Shown one piece after another: positions 8,141-17,448 of a stretch of 64,000 nt of DNA; position 1 is the stretch's first letter, and the number at the start of each line of letters is the position of its first letter. The stretch is from Flavobacterium aerium. Lineage in GTDB: Bacteria > Bacteroidota > Bacteroidia > Flavobacteriales > Flavobacteriaceae. The stretch is from NCBI RefSeq assembly GCF_030766725.1, contig NZ_JARQWR010000006.1, forward strand, positions 62,001 to 126,000. Direction: 5' to 3'. The notes below the pieces were generated by a model. It had not been told where the DNA came from. It ran no database searches and saw only the letters and a list, made by a program, of their open reading frames with translations. Both the position numbers and the translations under genes were made by a program.

Positions 8141-9931
8141 TTAAAAAGAATAAGCATTGTCAGCGATCATTTTCTCTGCAATAATTTCTCTTAATGCAAC
8201 AACATTTGGCATTGTAGCATATTTAGTGAAACGTTTAAGACCCATCAACATCATACGTTGTTCATCGCCTTCTGCAAAAGAAACAATACCTTCTTTTCCT
8301 TTTAATGTAACAATATCAACCGCTTTGTATAAATACAATTGAGCCATTGCGATTTGTTCTTTTACTTTATCTTGACCTTGTTTCTTAGCTAATTTTTCTG
8401 TTCTTAAAATAACAGACTCAGCCATATAGATTTCGATTAACATATCTGAAGCTGCCATTAGTAATTGTTGGTGACTGTCTAAGTCTGGGCCGTATTTTTG
8501 TACTGCACTACCAGCAACCATTAAGAAAGCTTTTTTCAATTTACCAACCATTTCTTTCTCTTCAGAGAACAATTCAGAGTAGTCTGGTGTATCGAATGAT
8601 GGAATACCCATTAATTCTTCAGCTACTTTCATTGCAGGGCCTAATAAATCAACATGTCCTTTCATTGCTTTTTTTACAAGCATACCTACAGATAACATTC
8701 TGTTGATTTCGTTTGTTCCTTCGTAAATTCTAGCAATACGAGCATCTCTCCAAGCACTCTCCATTGGAGTATCTTCTGAGAATCCCATTCCACCAAAAAT
8801 TTGGATACCTTCATCTGAACAGTTTTGAACATCCTCAGATACGGCAACTTTTAAAATTGAACATTCAATTGCAAATTCTTCAACTCCTTTTAATTCTGCT
8901 TCTTGGTGAGTAGAACCTTCTGCCACACGTGCATTAATTCTATCCTCAATACTTTTTGCAGCTCTATAAGAAGCGGACTCACCTGCGTAACAATTGGTTG
9001 CCATTTCAGCAAGTTTAGAACGGATTGCACCAAAGCTTGAGATTGGCACATTGAACTGAACTCTTTCGTTAGCATACTTAGTTGCTCCAGAAGTAACTCT
9101 ACGTTGTGCATCCAAACAAGCTGCGGCTAATTTAATACGTCCAACATTTAGTGCATTCATTGCAATTTTGAATCCATTACCTCTTTCAGAAAGCATATTT
9201 TCAACAGGAACTTTAGTATCGCTAAAGAAAACCTGACGAGTAGAAGAAGCTCTAATACCTAATTTGTGTTCTTCTTCATTCATTGAAATTCCATTGCTTG
9301 GATCATTTTCTACAATAAATCCAGTAATGTTTTTATCATCACCAATACGAGCAAAAACGATGAATACGCTACAGAAACCTGCATTCGAAATCCACATTTT
9401 TTGTCCAGTGATTTTATAATGTGTTCCATCTTCTGATAATACAGCTTTAGTTTTTCCACTGTTTGCATCAGATCCAGCACCTGGTTCAGTTAAGCAGTAA
9501 GCACCAAACCATTCTCCAGAAGCTAATTTAGGAACGTATTTTTTCTTTTGTTCTTCAGTACCATATAGTGTGATTGGCATAGTACCAATACCTGTATGTG
9601 CTCCAAATGCAGTAGAAAATGAACCTGTTGCACCAGAAATATAATCACATACCAACATCGTAGATACGAATCCCATACCTAATCCACCGTATTCTTCTGG
9701 AACAGCCACACCTAAGAATCCTAATTCACCAGCTTTACGCATCGTTTCTTCAGTAAAAGCATAGTCTTTTTTCTCAAAACGGTCTTTGTTAGGCCATACT
9801 TCACGGTCAATAAATTCTTTTACCGTGTCACGCATCATTAATTGCTCTTCAGAAAAATCTTCTGGCGTGAAGATATCTTCACATTTTGTTTCTTTAACGA
9901 GGAATTGACCACCTCTTGTTACTTCGCTCAT
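8141..9931 (-). CDS. acyl-CoA dehydrogenase
   Basis: 596 residues, an FAD-dependent acyl-CoA dehydrogenase with the long C-terminal extension seen in very-long-chain-type and Bacteroidota fatty-acid enzymes. It carries out the first oxidation of beta-oxidation. Visible marks: YCLTEPGAGSDA near residue 152 (FAD/substrate loop), KITGQKMWISNAG, IFGGMGFSEDTP, and RIYEGTNEINR with the catalytic-base Glu. It is the last gene of the minus-strand block MarR, HAD/ECH, thiolase, dehydrogenase. The spacer to the thiolase gene is about 430 bases and holds a dead gene, so it may have its own promoter. Confidence 0.93.
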   Translation of the reverse strand: MSEVTRGGQFLVKETKCEDIFTPEDFSEEQLMMRDTVKEFIDREVWPNKDRFEKKDYAFTEETMRKAGELGFLGVAVPEEYGGLGMGFVSTMLVCDYISGATGSFSTAFGAHTGIGTMPITLYGTEEQKKKYVPKLASGEWFGAYCLTEPGAGSDANSGKTKAVLSEDGTHYKITGQKMWISNAGFCSVFIVFARIGDDKNITGFIVENDPSNGISMNEEEHKLGIRASSTRQVFFSDTKVPVENMLSERGNGFKIAMNALNVGRIKLAAACLDAQRRVTSGATKYANERVQFNVPISSFGAIRSKLAEMATNCYAGESASYRAAKSIEDRINARVAEGSTHQEAELKGVEEFAIECSILKVAVSEDVQNCSDEGIQIFGGMGFSEDTPMESAWRDARIARIYEGTNEINRMLSVGMLVKKAMKGHVDLLGPAMKVAEELMGIPSFDTPDYSELFSEEKEMVGKLKKAFLMVAGSAVQKYGPDLDSHQQLLMAASDMLIEIYMAESVILRTEKLAKKQGQDKVKEQIAMAQLYLYKAVDIVTLKGKEGIVSFAEGDEQRMMLMGLKRFTKYATMPNVVALREIIAEKMIADNAYSF

Positions 9932-9969
9932 CTCTTAGTTATTTTAAATGTTGAGTTTTAAATTTTAAA

Positions 9970-10309
9970 TTATTTTATAAGCGCTTCTTGTGAAGTCTTA
10001 ATGATCTTTGTTGTAATATTAATAATGTGCTCTATTTCTATTAAATAGTTGTCAATAGGAATAGTAGTTAATTCTGATTTATCTAATAAACGTAACCAAT
10101 ATTTAGTTTCACGAGCTTTTTAGAATGCAATAGACATTTTATGTATAAAATCTTTTCTTGATTGAGCTGCAATGGCTTCCTCAATATTTGCTCCTAATAC
10201 TAGTTCCACTTCGTACTAATTGTTTAGAAATGATGAATTCATTTTCTTTTTTAAGTGCGATATAAAGTTTAACAGTTTCTAGTGTGAAGTCAAATGATTT
10301 TACAGCCAT
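9970..10309 (-). pseudogene. four-helix bundle protein (23S rRNA IVS-type family), disrupted
   Basis: Read on the minus strand from the ATG at 10309, the translation starts MAVKSFDFTLETVKLYIALKK and reaches QLVRSGTSI, the family hallmark. Near 10194-10196 one extra base shifts the frame; in the +1 frame the hallmark resumes (ANIEEAIAAQSRKDF). An in-frame TAA at 10120-10122 then interrupts the sequence just before KARETKYWLRLLD, and the remainder runs to TAA at 9970. So at least one frameshift and one nonsense change are present. Intact family members are about 115-120 residues, the same as the reconstructed length. A sequencing error could explain one lesion but hardly both. Confidence 0.8.
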
Positions 10310-10361
10310 CAAATTGTCATTTTTTATAATTCAGCATTTAAAATTCAACATTTATAACAAT

Positions 10362-11543
10362 CTATAATAGTTCATAGACTCCTGCAGATCCTTGACCAGT
10401 ACCTACACACATCGTTACGATTCCGTATTTATTTCCTCTGCGTTTCATTTCGTCAAATAACTGAACAGATAGTTTTGCTCCAGTACATCCAAGAGGGTGT
10501 CCTAAAGCGATTGCACCACCGTTTACGTTCACGATATCTGGATTTAAACCTAATTCACGAATTACAGCTAAGGATTGAGAAGCGAATGCTTCATTCAATT
10601 CAAATAATTCAATATCTTTTAATTGTAATCCTGATTGTTTTAAAACTTTAGGAATAGCTTTTACGGGACCGATACCCATAATACGTGGTTCAACACCGGC
10701 AGAAGCAAAATTGACTAATCTCGCAATTGGCTCAAGATTTAATTCTTTTACCATTTCTTCTGACATGATTAGTACAAATGCAGCACCATCGCTCATTTGA
10801 GATGAGTTTCCTGCAGTAACACTACCATCAGCAGCAAATACAGGTCTTAATTTCGCTAAAAGTTCTTTAGAGGTATCTGCTCTAGGTCCTTCATCTTTAC
10901 TTACAACATAAGACTTAGTCGCTTTTTTGCCATTTTCATCTACATATACTTGTTCTACAGTGATTGGAACAATTTGTTTATCAAATTTTCCTTCAGCCTG
11001 TGCTTTTAATGCTTTTTGATGTGAATTGAATGCAAATTCATCCTGATCTTCACGAGATACATTGAATTGTTTTGCTACGGCTTCTGCCGTTAATCCCATT
11101 CCCCAGTAGTAGCTTTCGTGTCCTTCTGCTGCAACTTTGTAATCAGGAGTTGGTTTATATCCACCCATTGGGATATAACTCATACTCTCTGCACCGCCTG
11201 CAATAATACAATCGGCCATACCGGCTTGGATTTTTGCAGTTGCCATTCCAATGGTTTCTAATCCAGAAGCGCAATAACGGTTTACGGTTACACCTGGAAC
11301 ATCTTCAATTTTTAATCCCATTAAAGAGATTAAACGAGCAACGTTCAAACCTTGTTCTGCTTCTGGCATTGCATTTCCAACCATTACGTCATCGATGCGT
11401 TTCTTGTCAAAGTCTGGTAATTCAGCCATAATATGCTGAATGGTTTCAGCAGCTAATTCATCAGGTCTTTTAAATCGAAAAACTCCTTTGGGAGCTTTTC
11501 CAACTGCCGTTCTATATGCTTTTACTATATATGCTGTTTTCAT
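10362..11543 (-). CDS. fadA: acetyl-CoA C-acyltransferase (thiolase)
   Basis: 393 residues, the thiolytic last step of beta-oxidation, releasing acetyl-CoA. Active-site Cys91 is in [14 protein letters not shown]. The C-terminal His and Cys motifs are present ([15 protein letters not shown] and [11 protein letters not shown]). Middle motif [19 protein letters not shown] region is seen as [14 protein letters not shown]. It follows the multienzyme gene on the same strand after about 140 bases, so alpha and beta components of the trifunctional complex are adjacent as usual. Family length is about 390, so the gene is complete. Confidence 0.93.
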   Translation of the reverse strand: MKTAYIVKAYRTAVGKAPKGVFRFKRPDELAAETIQHIMAELPDFDKKRIDDVMVGNAMPEAEQGLNVARLISLMGLKIEDVPGVTVNRYCASGLETIGMATAKIQAGMADCIIAGGAESMSYIPMGGYKPTPDYKVAAEGHESYYWGMGLTAEAVAKQFNVSREDQDEFAFNSHQKALKAQAEGKFDKQIVPITVEQVYVDENGKKATKSYVVSKDEGPRADTSKELLAKLRPVFAADGSVTAGNSSQMSDGAAFVLIMSEEMVKELNLEPIARLVNFASAGVEPRIMGIGPVKAIPKVLKQSGLQLKDIELFELNEAFASQSLAVIRELGLNPDIVNVNGGAIALGHPLGCTGAKLSVQLFDEMKRRGNKYGIVTMCVGTGQGSAGVYELL

Positions 11544-11680
11544 TTTAAATTTTTTTAAATTTTAGGTTTTAGTATTGAGTATTTAGTATTGAGATTTAAA
11601 TCATCAACTTTATGCATTCTAATAATGATTTATACTGTTTAATACTTCATTTCTAACGTCTCAATTCTAGCATCTCATCA

Positions 11681-14071
11681 CTAATTACGCAATGGTTTTC
11701 CTTTTGTTAACATGAATTGAATTCTCTCAAGCGTTTTTCTTTCTGAACATAATGATAAGAAAGCTTCACGTTCTAGGTCTAATAAATATTGTTCTGTTAC
11801 TAAAGTAGCTTCAGACAAATCTCCACCAGCCATTACATAGGCTAATTTATTTGCGATTTTTTTATCGTGCTCAGAGATATAATGACCTGCCTCCATAGAG
11901 TCTGTTCCAACTAAGAACATTCCTAAAGCTTGTTTTCCTAATACTTTGATATCTTTTCTGTGTACTGGTTGTGTATATCCTGCTTCGGCTAATAATAAAG
12001 CATGTTTTTTAGCTTCTGCAATTTGACGATCTTTGTTTACAACAACAACATCTTTCCCGTGTTGTAAGATACCTAAGTCATAAGCTTCATAGGCTGAAGT
12101 TGCTACTTTTGCAGTACCTATAGTCAAGAAATATTCCTGTAGTACGTTTAATTCAACATCATTTTTACGGAAAGTATCAGCAGCTCTTACAGTCATCTCT
12201 TTCGATCCACCACCACCTGGGATAAGACCTACACCAAATTCAACTAATCCAATATAAGTTTCCGCTGCAGCAACTACTTTATCAGCATGCATACTCATTT
12301 CGCATCCACCACCTAAAGCCATTCCATGTGGAGCGACTATTACAGGAATTCCAGAATAACGTACACGCATCATAGTGTCTTGGAACATTTTGATAGCCAT
12401 GTTTAATTCATCATATTCTTGTTCGGCGGCCATCATAAAGATCATACCTAAATTAGCTCCTACAGAGAAATTAGCGGCTTGGTTTCCAATAACTAATCCA
12501 CTGTACTCTTTTTCTGCTAAATCGATAGCTTTGTTGATTCCTTGTAAAACACCACCACCAATGGTATTCATTTTAGATTGGAACTCTAAGTTTAAGATTC
12601 CATCTCCTAAGTCTTGGATAATAGCTTCGCTATTACTCCATACTTTTTTGCTTTCGCGTATATTGTTCAGAATGATAAATGCATCCTGTCCTGGTACTTT
12701 TTGTTGTGCTTTAGATGGAATTGCATAGTAATGCGTTGTACCTTCTTTTATTGTGTAGAAACTATTGTTTCCTGAAGCAAGCATTTCGTTTACCCATGCA
12801 GCAGGAGTATAGCCTTCTGCCTTCATCATTTCGATACCTTTTTCAACACCGATAGCATCCCATATTTCGAAAGGACCATTTTCCCATCCAAAACCAGCTT
12901 TCATGGCATCATCGATTTTGTATAAATCATCTGAAATTTCAGGAATACGATTCGATACATAAGCGAACATTGCAGAGAAGCTTTTACGGTAAAAATCACC
13001 AGCTTTATCTTTTCCTTTTACTAATACTTTAAAACGATCAATAGGTTTATCAATAGTTTTTGTGAGTTCTAAGGTAGCAAAAGAAGCCTTTTTTGCAGCA
13101 CGGTATTCTAAAGTGTCTAAATCAAGAGATAAAATATCTTTATCTACTTTTTTGTAGAAACCTTGACCTGATTTACTTCCTAACCAATTGTTAGTCATCA
13201 TAGTGTTGATGAAATCAGGTAGTTTAAATAAGTCATGTGCTTCATCATTTGGACAGTTTTCATACAATCCATTTGCAACATGTACTAATGTATCTAAACC
13301 TACTACATCAACAGTTCTGAATGTAGCTGATTTTGGGCGACCAATAACTGGTCCCGTTAGTTTATCAACTTCCTCAATTGTCATTCCAAGTTCTTTTACA
13401 AGGTGGAATAAACTCATAATTCCGAAGATACCAATACGGTTTCCAATGAATGCAGGAGTATCTTTGGCAACTACTGAGGTTTTACCTAAGAATTTCTCTC
13501 CATATATAGCCAAGAAGTCTAGAACTTCAGGAGAAGTTTTTGGTCCTGGGATAATTTCAAATAATTTTAAATAACGTGCGGGATTAAAGAAGTGTGTTCC
13601 GCAGAAGTGTTTTTGGAAATCTTCGCTACGTCCTTCACTCATAAAGTGAATAGGAATACCTGAAGTATTAGAAGTAATAAGGGTTCCAGGCTTTCTGAAT
13701 TTTTCAATTTGTTCAAAAACTTTTTGTTTAATATCAAGTCTTTCAACTACTACTTCAATAATCCAATCAACTGTTGCAATTTTTGCCAAATCATCATCAA
13801 GATTTCCTGTAGTAATGCGGTTAGCAAATTTTGGGTCGTAAATTGGTGAAGGCTTAGATTTCAAAGCATTTGCTAAATGGTCATTTACCATTCTGTTGCG
13901 TACAACTTTACTTTCTAATGTCAGTCCTTTTTTCTGCTCTGCTTCAGTCAATTCTCTTGGGACAATGTCTAGGAGTAATACTTCCACGCCAATATTGGCA
14001 AAGTGAGCAGCAATACCGGATCCCATAATTCCTGAACCGATTACAGCAATCTTTTTAATAATTCGTTTCAT
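11681..14071 (-). CDS. 3-hydroxyacyl-CoA dehydrogenase / enoyl-CoA hydratase multienzyme
   Basis: 796 residues. The NAD-binding dehydrogenase half comes first (IAVIGSGIMGSGIAAHFAN at 8-26; then the HFFNPARYLKLFEI region with the catalytic His and a C-terminal 3HCDH domain). The enoyl-CoA hydratase half comes last (GMALGGGCEMSMHADKV and the GLVEFGVGLIPGGGGS loop). This order is opposite to E. coli FadB and FadJ, but is the common arrangement in Bacteroidota and some other bacteria. It converts enoyl-CoA to ketoacyl-CoA in beta-oxidation and pairs with the thiolase downstream. The MarR gene lies 67 bases upstream and is probably co-transcribed. Confidence 0.93.
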   Translation of the reverse strand: MKRIIKKIAVIGSGIMGSGIAAHFANIGVEVLLLDIVPRELTEAEQKKGLTLESKVVRNRMVNDHLANALKSKPSPIYDPKFANRITTGNLDDDLAKIATVDWIIEVVVERLDIKQKVFEQIEKFRKPGTLITSNTSGIPIHFMSEGRSEDFQKHFCGTHFFNPARYLKLFEIIPGPKTSPEVLDFLAIYGEKFLGKTSVVAKDTPAFIGNRIGIFGIMSLFHLVKELGMTIEEVDKLTGPVIGRPKSATFRTVDVVGLDTLVHVANGLYENCPNDEAHDLFKLPDFINTMMTNNWLGSKSGQGFYKKVDKDILSLDLDTLEYRAAKKASFATLELTKTIDKPIDRFKVLVKGKDKAGDFYRKSFSAMFAYVSNRIPEISDDLYKIDDAMKAGFGWENGPFEIWDAIGVEKGIEMMKAEGYTPAAWVNEMLASGNNSFYTIKEGTTHYYAIPSKAQQKVPGQDAFIILNNIRESKKVWSNSEAIIQDLGDGILNLEFQSKMNTIGGGVLQGINKAIDLAEKEYSGLVIGNQAANFSVGANLGMIFMMAAEQEYDELNMAIKMFQDTMMRVRYSGIPVIVAPHGMALGGGCEMSMHADKVVAAAETYIGLVEFGVGLIPGGGGSKEMTVRAADTFRKNDVELNVLQEYFLTIGTAKVATSAYEAYDLGILQHGKDVVVVNKDRQIAEAKKHALLLAEAGYTQPVHRKDIKVLGKQALGMFLVGTDSMEAGHYISEHDKKIANKLAYVMAGGDLSEATLVTEQYLLDLEREAFLSLCSERKTLERIQFMLTKGKPLRN

Positions 14072-14138
14072 TTTATAATTTGTTTGTTGTTTAACATTGA
14101 GTTTTTATGCTTCCTTTCTAATAGCAAAAAGAAAGTTA

Positions 14139-14600
14139 TTATACCTCTTGTTCTTTATTCTCTGATTTATTGAAAATATTCTTTTCAGTAATTAATTCGT
14201 TTATAATCTCAGATACTTCAATAAAGTGTTGCATCTTTTCTTCTGATATATGGTGTTTAACGGTTTCATTAAACTTCAATACCGTTGCCTTTGATAATTC
14301 TCTTTTTTCCTTTCCTAATTTGGTTAGATAAATCAATACACCTCGTCCATCAATTGGATTCTTTTTTCTAACGATTAGTCCTTTTTCTTCCATTGATTTT
14401 AGGGTACGGGTAAGACTTGTTGCTTCCATTCCCATCTTAGGACCTAATGCTGTAGAAGGAGTTCCATTTTCTCTATCAATACTCAAAAGAGCAAATCCTG
14501 TGGCCATTGTAGCGCCATATTTTGAAGCTTCTTCATTATACATTCTGGCAACTGCTTGCCATGTAGCTCTCAGGATGTAGTCTATTGTTTTGTCTTTCAT
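14139..14600 (-). CDS. MarR family transcriptional regulator
   Basis: 153 residues from the ATG at 14600 (MKDKTIDYILRATWQAVARMYN). Winged-helix part: LGPKMGMEATSLTRTLKSME (recognition helix) and GLIVRKKNPIDGRGVLIYLT (wing with the conserved DxR). It is the first gene of the beta-oxidation block and probably an acyl-CoA-responsive repressor of it, as inferred from position. A 24-bp perfect palindrome starts 33 bases upstream of the ATG and is a likely operator for autoregulation. An alternative ATG at 14645 would lie inside this palindrome and add an unconserved hydrophobic stretch, so I rejected it. Confidence 0.92.
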   Translation of the reverse strand: MKDKTIDYILRATWQAVARMYNEEASKYGATMATGFALLSIDRENGTPSTALGPKMGMEATSLTRTLKSMEEKGLIVRKKNPIDGRGVLIYLTKLGKEKRELSKATVLKFNETVKHHISEEKMQHFIEVSEIINELITEKNIFNKSENKEQEV

Positions 14601-14632
14601 GAATCTTAATATAATTTCAAATATAATAAAAA

Positions 14633-14656
14633 ATTTATTATGCATGCATAATAAAT
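14633..14656. promoter_or_regulatory. 24-bp perfect palindrome, candidate MarR operator
   Basis: The sequence is a perfect inverted repeat centred on TGCATGCA and flanked by TTTATTA / TAATAAA. It lies 33-56 bases upstream of the MarR start. Length and AT-rich symmetry match what MarR dimers bind. It lacks a loop and U tract, so it is not a terminator. No second copy was seen before the acyl-CoA ligase gene. Confidence 0.55.
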
Positions 14657-14671
14657 GGGTTAAATTTTTGT

Positions 14672-14698
14672 AAAAAAAAGCCCCTCAGTGCGAGGAGC
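14672..14698 (-). terminator. terminator of the acyl-CoA ligase gene
   Basis: On the minus strand GCTCCTC pairs with GAGGGGC (one G-U pair) around a 5-base loop, followed by eight Ts. It lies 10 bases past the ligase stop and ahead of the MarR promoter region, so the ligase is a separate unit. Confidence 0.7.
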
Positions 14699-14706
14699 AT
14701 TTTTGC

Positions 14707-16485
14707 TTATTGTATATCGTATATTTTATTGTATAATTTTTGATACATCTCTTTAATAATTTTTCTTTTCAGTTTTAAAGTAGGGGTCAGTTGCCCGGCA
14801 TCAATAGACCAGACATCTGGAGTAAGTTCAAATCGTTTTACTTGTTCCCAATGTCCGAATTTTGTATTGGTAGCATCTACATCTTCTTTGATTCTTTTTA
14901 TTACATCGGCATTAGCAACAATTTCTTCATTCGTAGAACCAATATTGATGTGTTTACGAGTAGCCCAATCTTTAACAAATTCGAAGTTGGGTTGAATAAA
15001 TGCTGCTGGCATTTTTTCACCTTCACCTACCACCATGATTTGTTCAATGAAACGAGATTGTTTCATTTCATTTTCGATCAATTGTGGAGCGACATATTTA
15101 CCACCCGATGTTTTAAACATTTCTTTTTTACGATCGGTAATTTTTAAGAAACCTTCACTATCGATTTCTCCAATATCACCAGTGTGGAAATATCCATCAA
15201 TAATTGCTTCATCCGTTTTTTCTTTGTCATTAAGATAGCCCATCATAACGTTAGGTCCTTTGCAAAGAATTTCTCCATCTTCGGCAATTTTCACTTCAAC
15301 TCCTTCTAATACTTTACCTACGGTTCCGATTTTGAAACCTCTGTTACGTTGATCATTTACTGCAATAACAGGAGAAGTTTCAGTTAAACCATATCCTTCC
15401 ATTACTGGAATGTTTGCTGCGGCAAAAACACGTGCTAAACGAGGTTGTAAACCAGCACTTCCTGAAACCATTAAATCAAGATTACCACCTAGGCCTTCTT
15501 GCCATTTGCTGAAAATTAATTTTCGAGCAATAGACAGTTGGAATTCATACCACCATCCATTAGCACCATAAGGTTCAAATTTTAAACCTAATTCAATAGC
15601 CCAAAAGAAAAGTTTCTTTTTGATGCCAGTAAGTTCGCTTCCTTTAGCGTATATTTTATCGTATACTTTTTCTAGTAAACGAGGAACTGCAGTTATTACA
15701 TTAGGTTTAACTTCTTTCAGGTTATCACTCATTTTTTCAATAGATTCTGCAAAATAGATTGATACACCATAATATTGGTATAGATACAAAATCATTCTTT
15801 CAAAAATATGACAAACAGGAAGGAAGCTTAGTCCTCTATATTTTCCAGGTTCAAAAGGAACTCTTTTAGAACTGGCTAATACATCTGAAACAATATTTTT
15901 ATGGGATAACATTACACCTTTAGGACGACCAGTTGTTCCTGAGGTATAAATGATAGTGGCTAAATCTTCTGTGGTGATAACATCTTTTCGTGCTTCCACT
16001 TCATTCTGATTGCTTTCGTCTGCACCTAAATCTAATATCTCCTGCCAGTTTTTGCAACCGTCAATAGCATCAAAAGAATATACCTCTTTTAAATTGGTTA
16101 GATTTTTTCGGATTGATTGTATTTTCTCTAATACAGAAGTATCCGATACAAAACAATAAGTAGCTTGAGAATGGTTTAATATATATTCGTAGTCTTCTTC
16201 TGAAATAGTAGGATAGATAGGAACGTTTTGAGCACCAATTTGAAGAATTCCAATATCGATGATGTTCCATTCCGTTCTGTTATTTGTAGAAATAACAGCA
16301 ATTTTTTCGTCTTTTTGAATGCCTAATCTCAAAAGCCCACGACTAATTGCATTCGCTTTTTTGATATATTCCTCTGTAGAGGTTTTTACCCATTTTCCGT
16401 CATATTTTGTGACCAAAGAATCAGATAAATTATGATTTTTTAGTTGATAGTATGGGAAATCGAATAATCGGGTGACTTCATTCAT
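14707..16485 (-). CDS. long-chain fatty acid--CoA ligase (AMP-binding)
   Basis: 592 residues, an adenylate-forming acyl-CoA synthetase that activates fatty acids before beta-oxidation. P-loop YTSGTTGRPKG at 180-190; acyl/AMP motif EGYGLTETSPVI; GYFHTGDIGEID with the ribose-binding Asp; hinge DRKKEMFKTSGGK. The overall pattern is that of the long-chain ACSL/FAA-type enzymes of Bacteroidota. It lies immediately upstream of the MarR-led beta-oxidation block on the same strand but is followed by its own terminator, so regulation may be separate. Confidence 0.92.
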   Translation of the reverse strand: MNEVTRLFDFPYYQLKNHNLSDSLVTKYDGKWVKTSTEEYIKKANAISRGLLRLGIQKDEKIAVISTNNRTEWNIIDIGILQIGAQNVPIYPTISEEDYEYILNHSQATYCFVSDTSVLEKIQSIRKNLTNLKEVYSFDAIDGCKNWQEILDLGADESNQNEVEARKDVITTEDLATIIYTSGTTGRPKGVMLSHKNIVSDVLASSKRVPFEPGKYRGLSFLPVCHIFERMILYLYQYYGVSIYFAESIEKMSDNLKEVKPNVITAVPRLLEKVYDKIYAKGSELTGIKKKLFFWAIELGLKFEPYGANGWWYEFQLSIARKLIFSKWQEGLGGNLDLMVSGSAGLQPRLARVFAAANIPVMEGYGLTETSPVIAVNDQRNRGFKIGTVGKVLEGVEVKIAEDGEILCKGPNVMMGYLNDKEKTDEAIIDGYFHTGDIGEIDSEGFLKITDRKKEMFKTSGGKYVAPQLIENEMKQSRFIEQIMVVGEGEKMPAAFIQPNFEFVKDWATRKHINIGSTNEEIVANADVIKRIKEDVDATNTKFGHWEQVKRFELTPDVWSIDAGQLTPTLKLKRKIIKEMYQKLYNKIYDIQ

Positions 16486-17066
16486 TTTTGAGGTAGATTT
16501 AATTTTAATGCAAATTAGGAAAATAAAAATGAAAAGGCAATATTTTTTTCTTTCTATAACATATCAACTATATTTTTATATAATTCTCATTTTTATAACA
16601 TTTTTCGAATTTCCGGAGGTGGTATTAATGTGTTTTTTTGTGAAATGAATAATTAAATCTTTTTTTTAACAGCCATTTTTATACGAATTTCATATTAAAA
16701 CGCAGCTAAATATTGACAATTCATAACCTGAAAATGACATTGGTACTATGCGCGCCTACTATTTGGGTGTGAGTGGCATTTTTTAGTGGTTCTTAATGTA
16801 ATTGCTGATGATGATTATTGTTTCTTATTTGAAAGTAAATTTTGATAAAAATTGATTACTAAATTCAAAAAAGACATGGTAAGAATAATCGAATCATTTT
16901 CTTCCTTTGGAATTAATATAAACCGTGAAAATGGGATAAAATAATAAATCGATTTTATTTATCTTCGTTCATTGGACATCTTAAAAAGATGAATAAAGCA
17001 ATCTTGTATAACAAAGATTAAAGCATTTGTAAATCAAGCAGAATCTAATTTTTTACAATTATAAAC
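16486..17066. other. intergenic region between divergent units, 581 bases
   Basis: AT-rich, with no open frame that looks coding. A near match to the -7 consensus (TATCTTCG, 16960-16967) lies 100 bases before the next plus-strand gene. A small GC island (GCGCGCC near 16750) stands out but has no clear meaning. Confidence 0.5.
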
Positions 17067-17423
17067 ATGTCAGATAAAGAAGTTTTAGAAGCCTTTGGTA
17101 CAGTGCTAATTACAGCTGTTCGAGATCGTGCACTAGATCGATTTAATACTATTGAATCGGGAACATTAAAATCAGAACAAGCTATAGAATTACATCAATC
17201 TTTGAAAGTCTTTACTGCGGAACAGTTGCAGGTCATTAAAACCATAGTGAATGCTACTGTTGATACAACATTATTCAATGTCTTATCTATGTTGGAACAG
17301 CACGAAGATGAAATGCAGTTGCTAATGGAAGGAAAGAATATTTGTGAAATAAGTGATGGGCTAGCTGGAGAGTTAGTAAGTAGTGATGGATGGATTGAAA
17401 AGTTCAGTAAGCATAAAGTTTAA
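17067..17423 (+). CDS. small hypothetical protein, immunity-type
   Basis: 118 residues, acidic and predicted helical, no signal peptide. Motifs such as RALDRFNTIESG, HQSLKVFTAEQLQVIKTIV and VDTTLFNVLSMLEQHEDEMQLL recall a widespread family of small uncharacterised bacterial proteins that occur next to toxin-immunity genes; I cannot name the family with certainty. It is the first gene of a plus-strand group of four (to 19457) and is followed after 25 bases by the Sel1-like gene. Function inferred from company only. Confidence 0.7.
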   Translation: MSDKEVLEAFGTVLITAVRDRALDRFNTIESGTLKSEQAIELHQSLKVFTAEQLQVIKTIVNATVDTTLFNVLSMLEQHEDEMQLLMEGKNICEISDGLAGELVSSDGWIEKFSKHKV

Positions 17424-17448
17424 TAGAATAAAAAATGATTTTGATTGT

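Noticed and set aside
12375..13574. Plus-strand open frames of over 110 codons opposite the HAD/ECH multienzyme gene
   Set aside because: Antisense shadows of a well-conserved gene; sequences rich in Ser/Ile/Pro without family resemblance.
10362..14071. Domain order of the HAD/ECH multienzyme (dehydrogenase before hydratase) as a novelty
   Set aside because: Opposite to E. coli FadB, but already common in Bacteroidota and other bacteria.
14601..14645. Longer MarR protein starting at 14645
   Set aside because: The extra residues are hydrophobic, unlike MarR proteins, and the ATG lies within the palindromic candidate operator.
16486..17066. Possible small RNA or att site in the 581-base spacer with a GCGCGCC island
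   Set aside because: No hairpin with T tract, no direct repeats and no integrase nearby.
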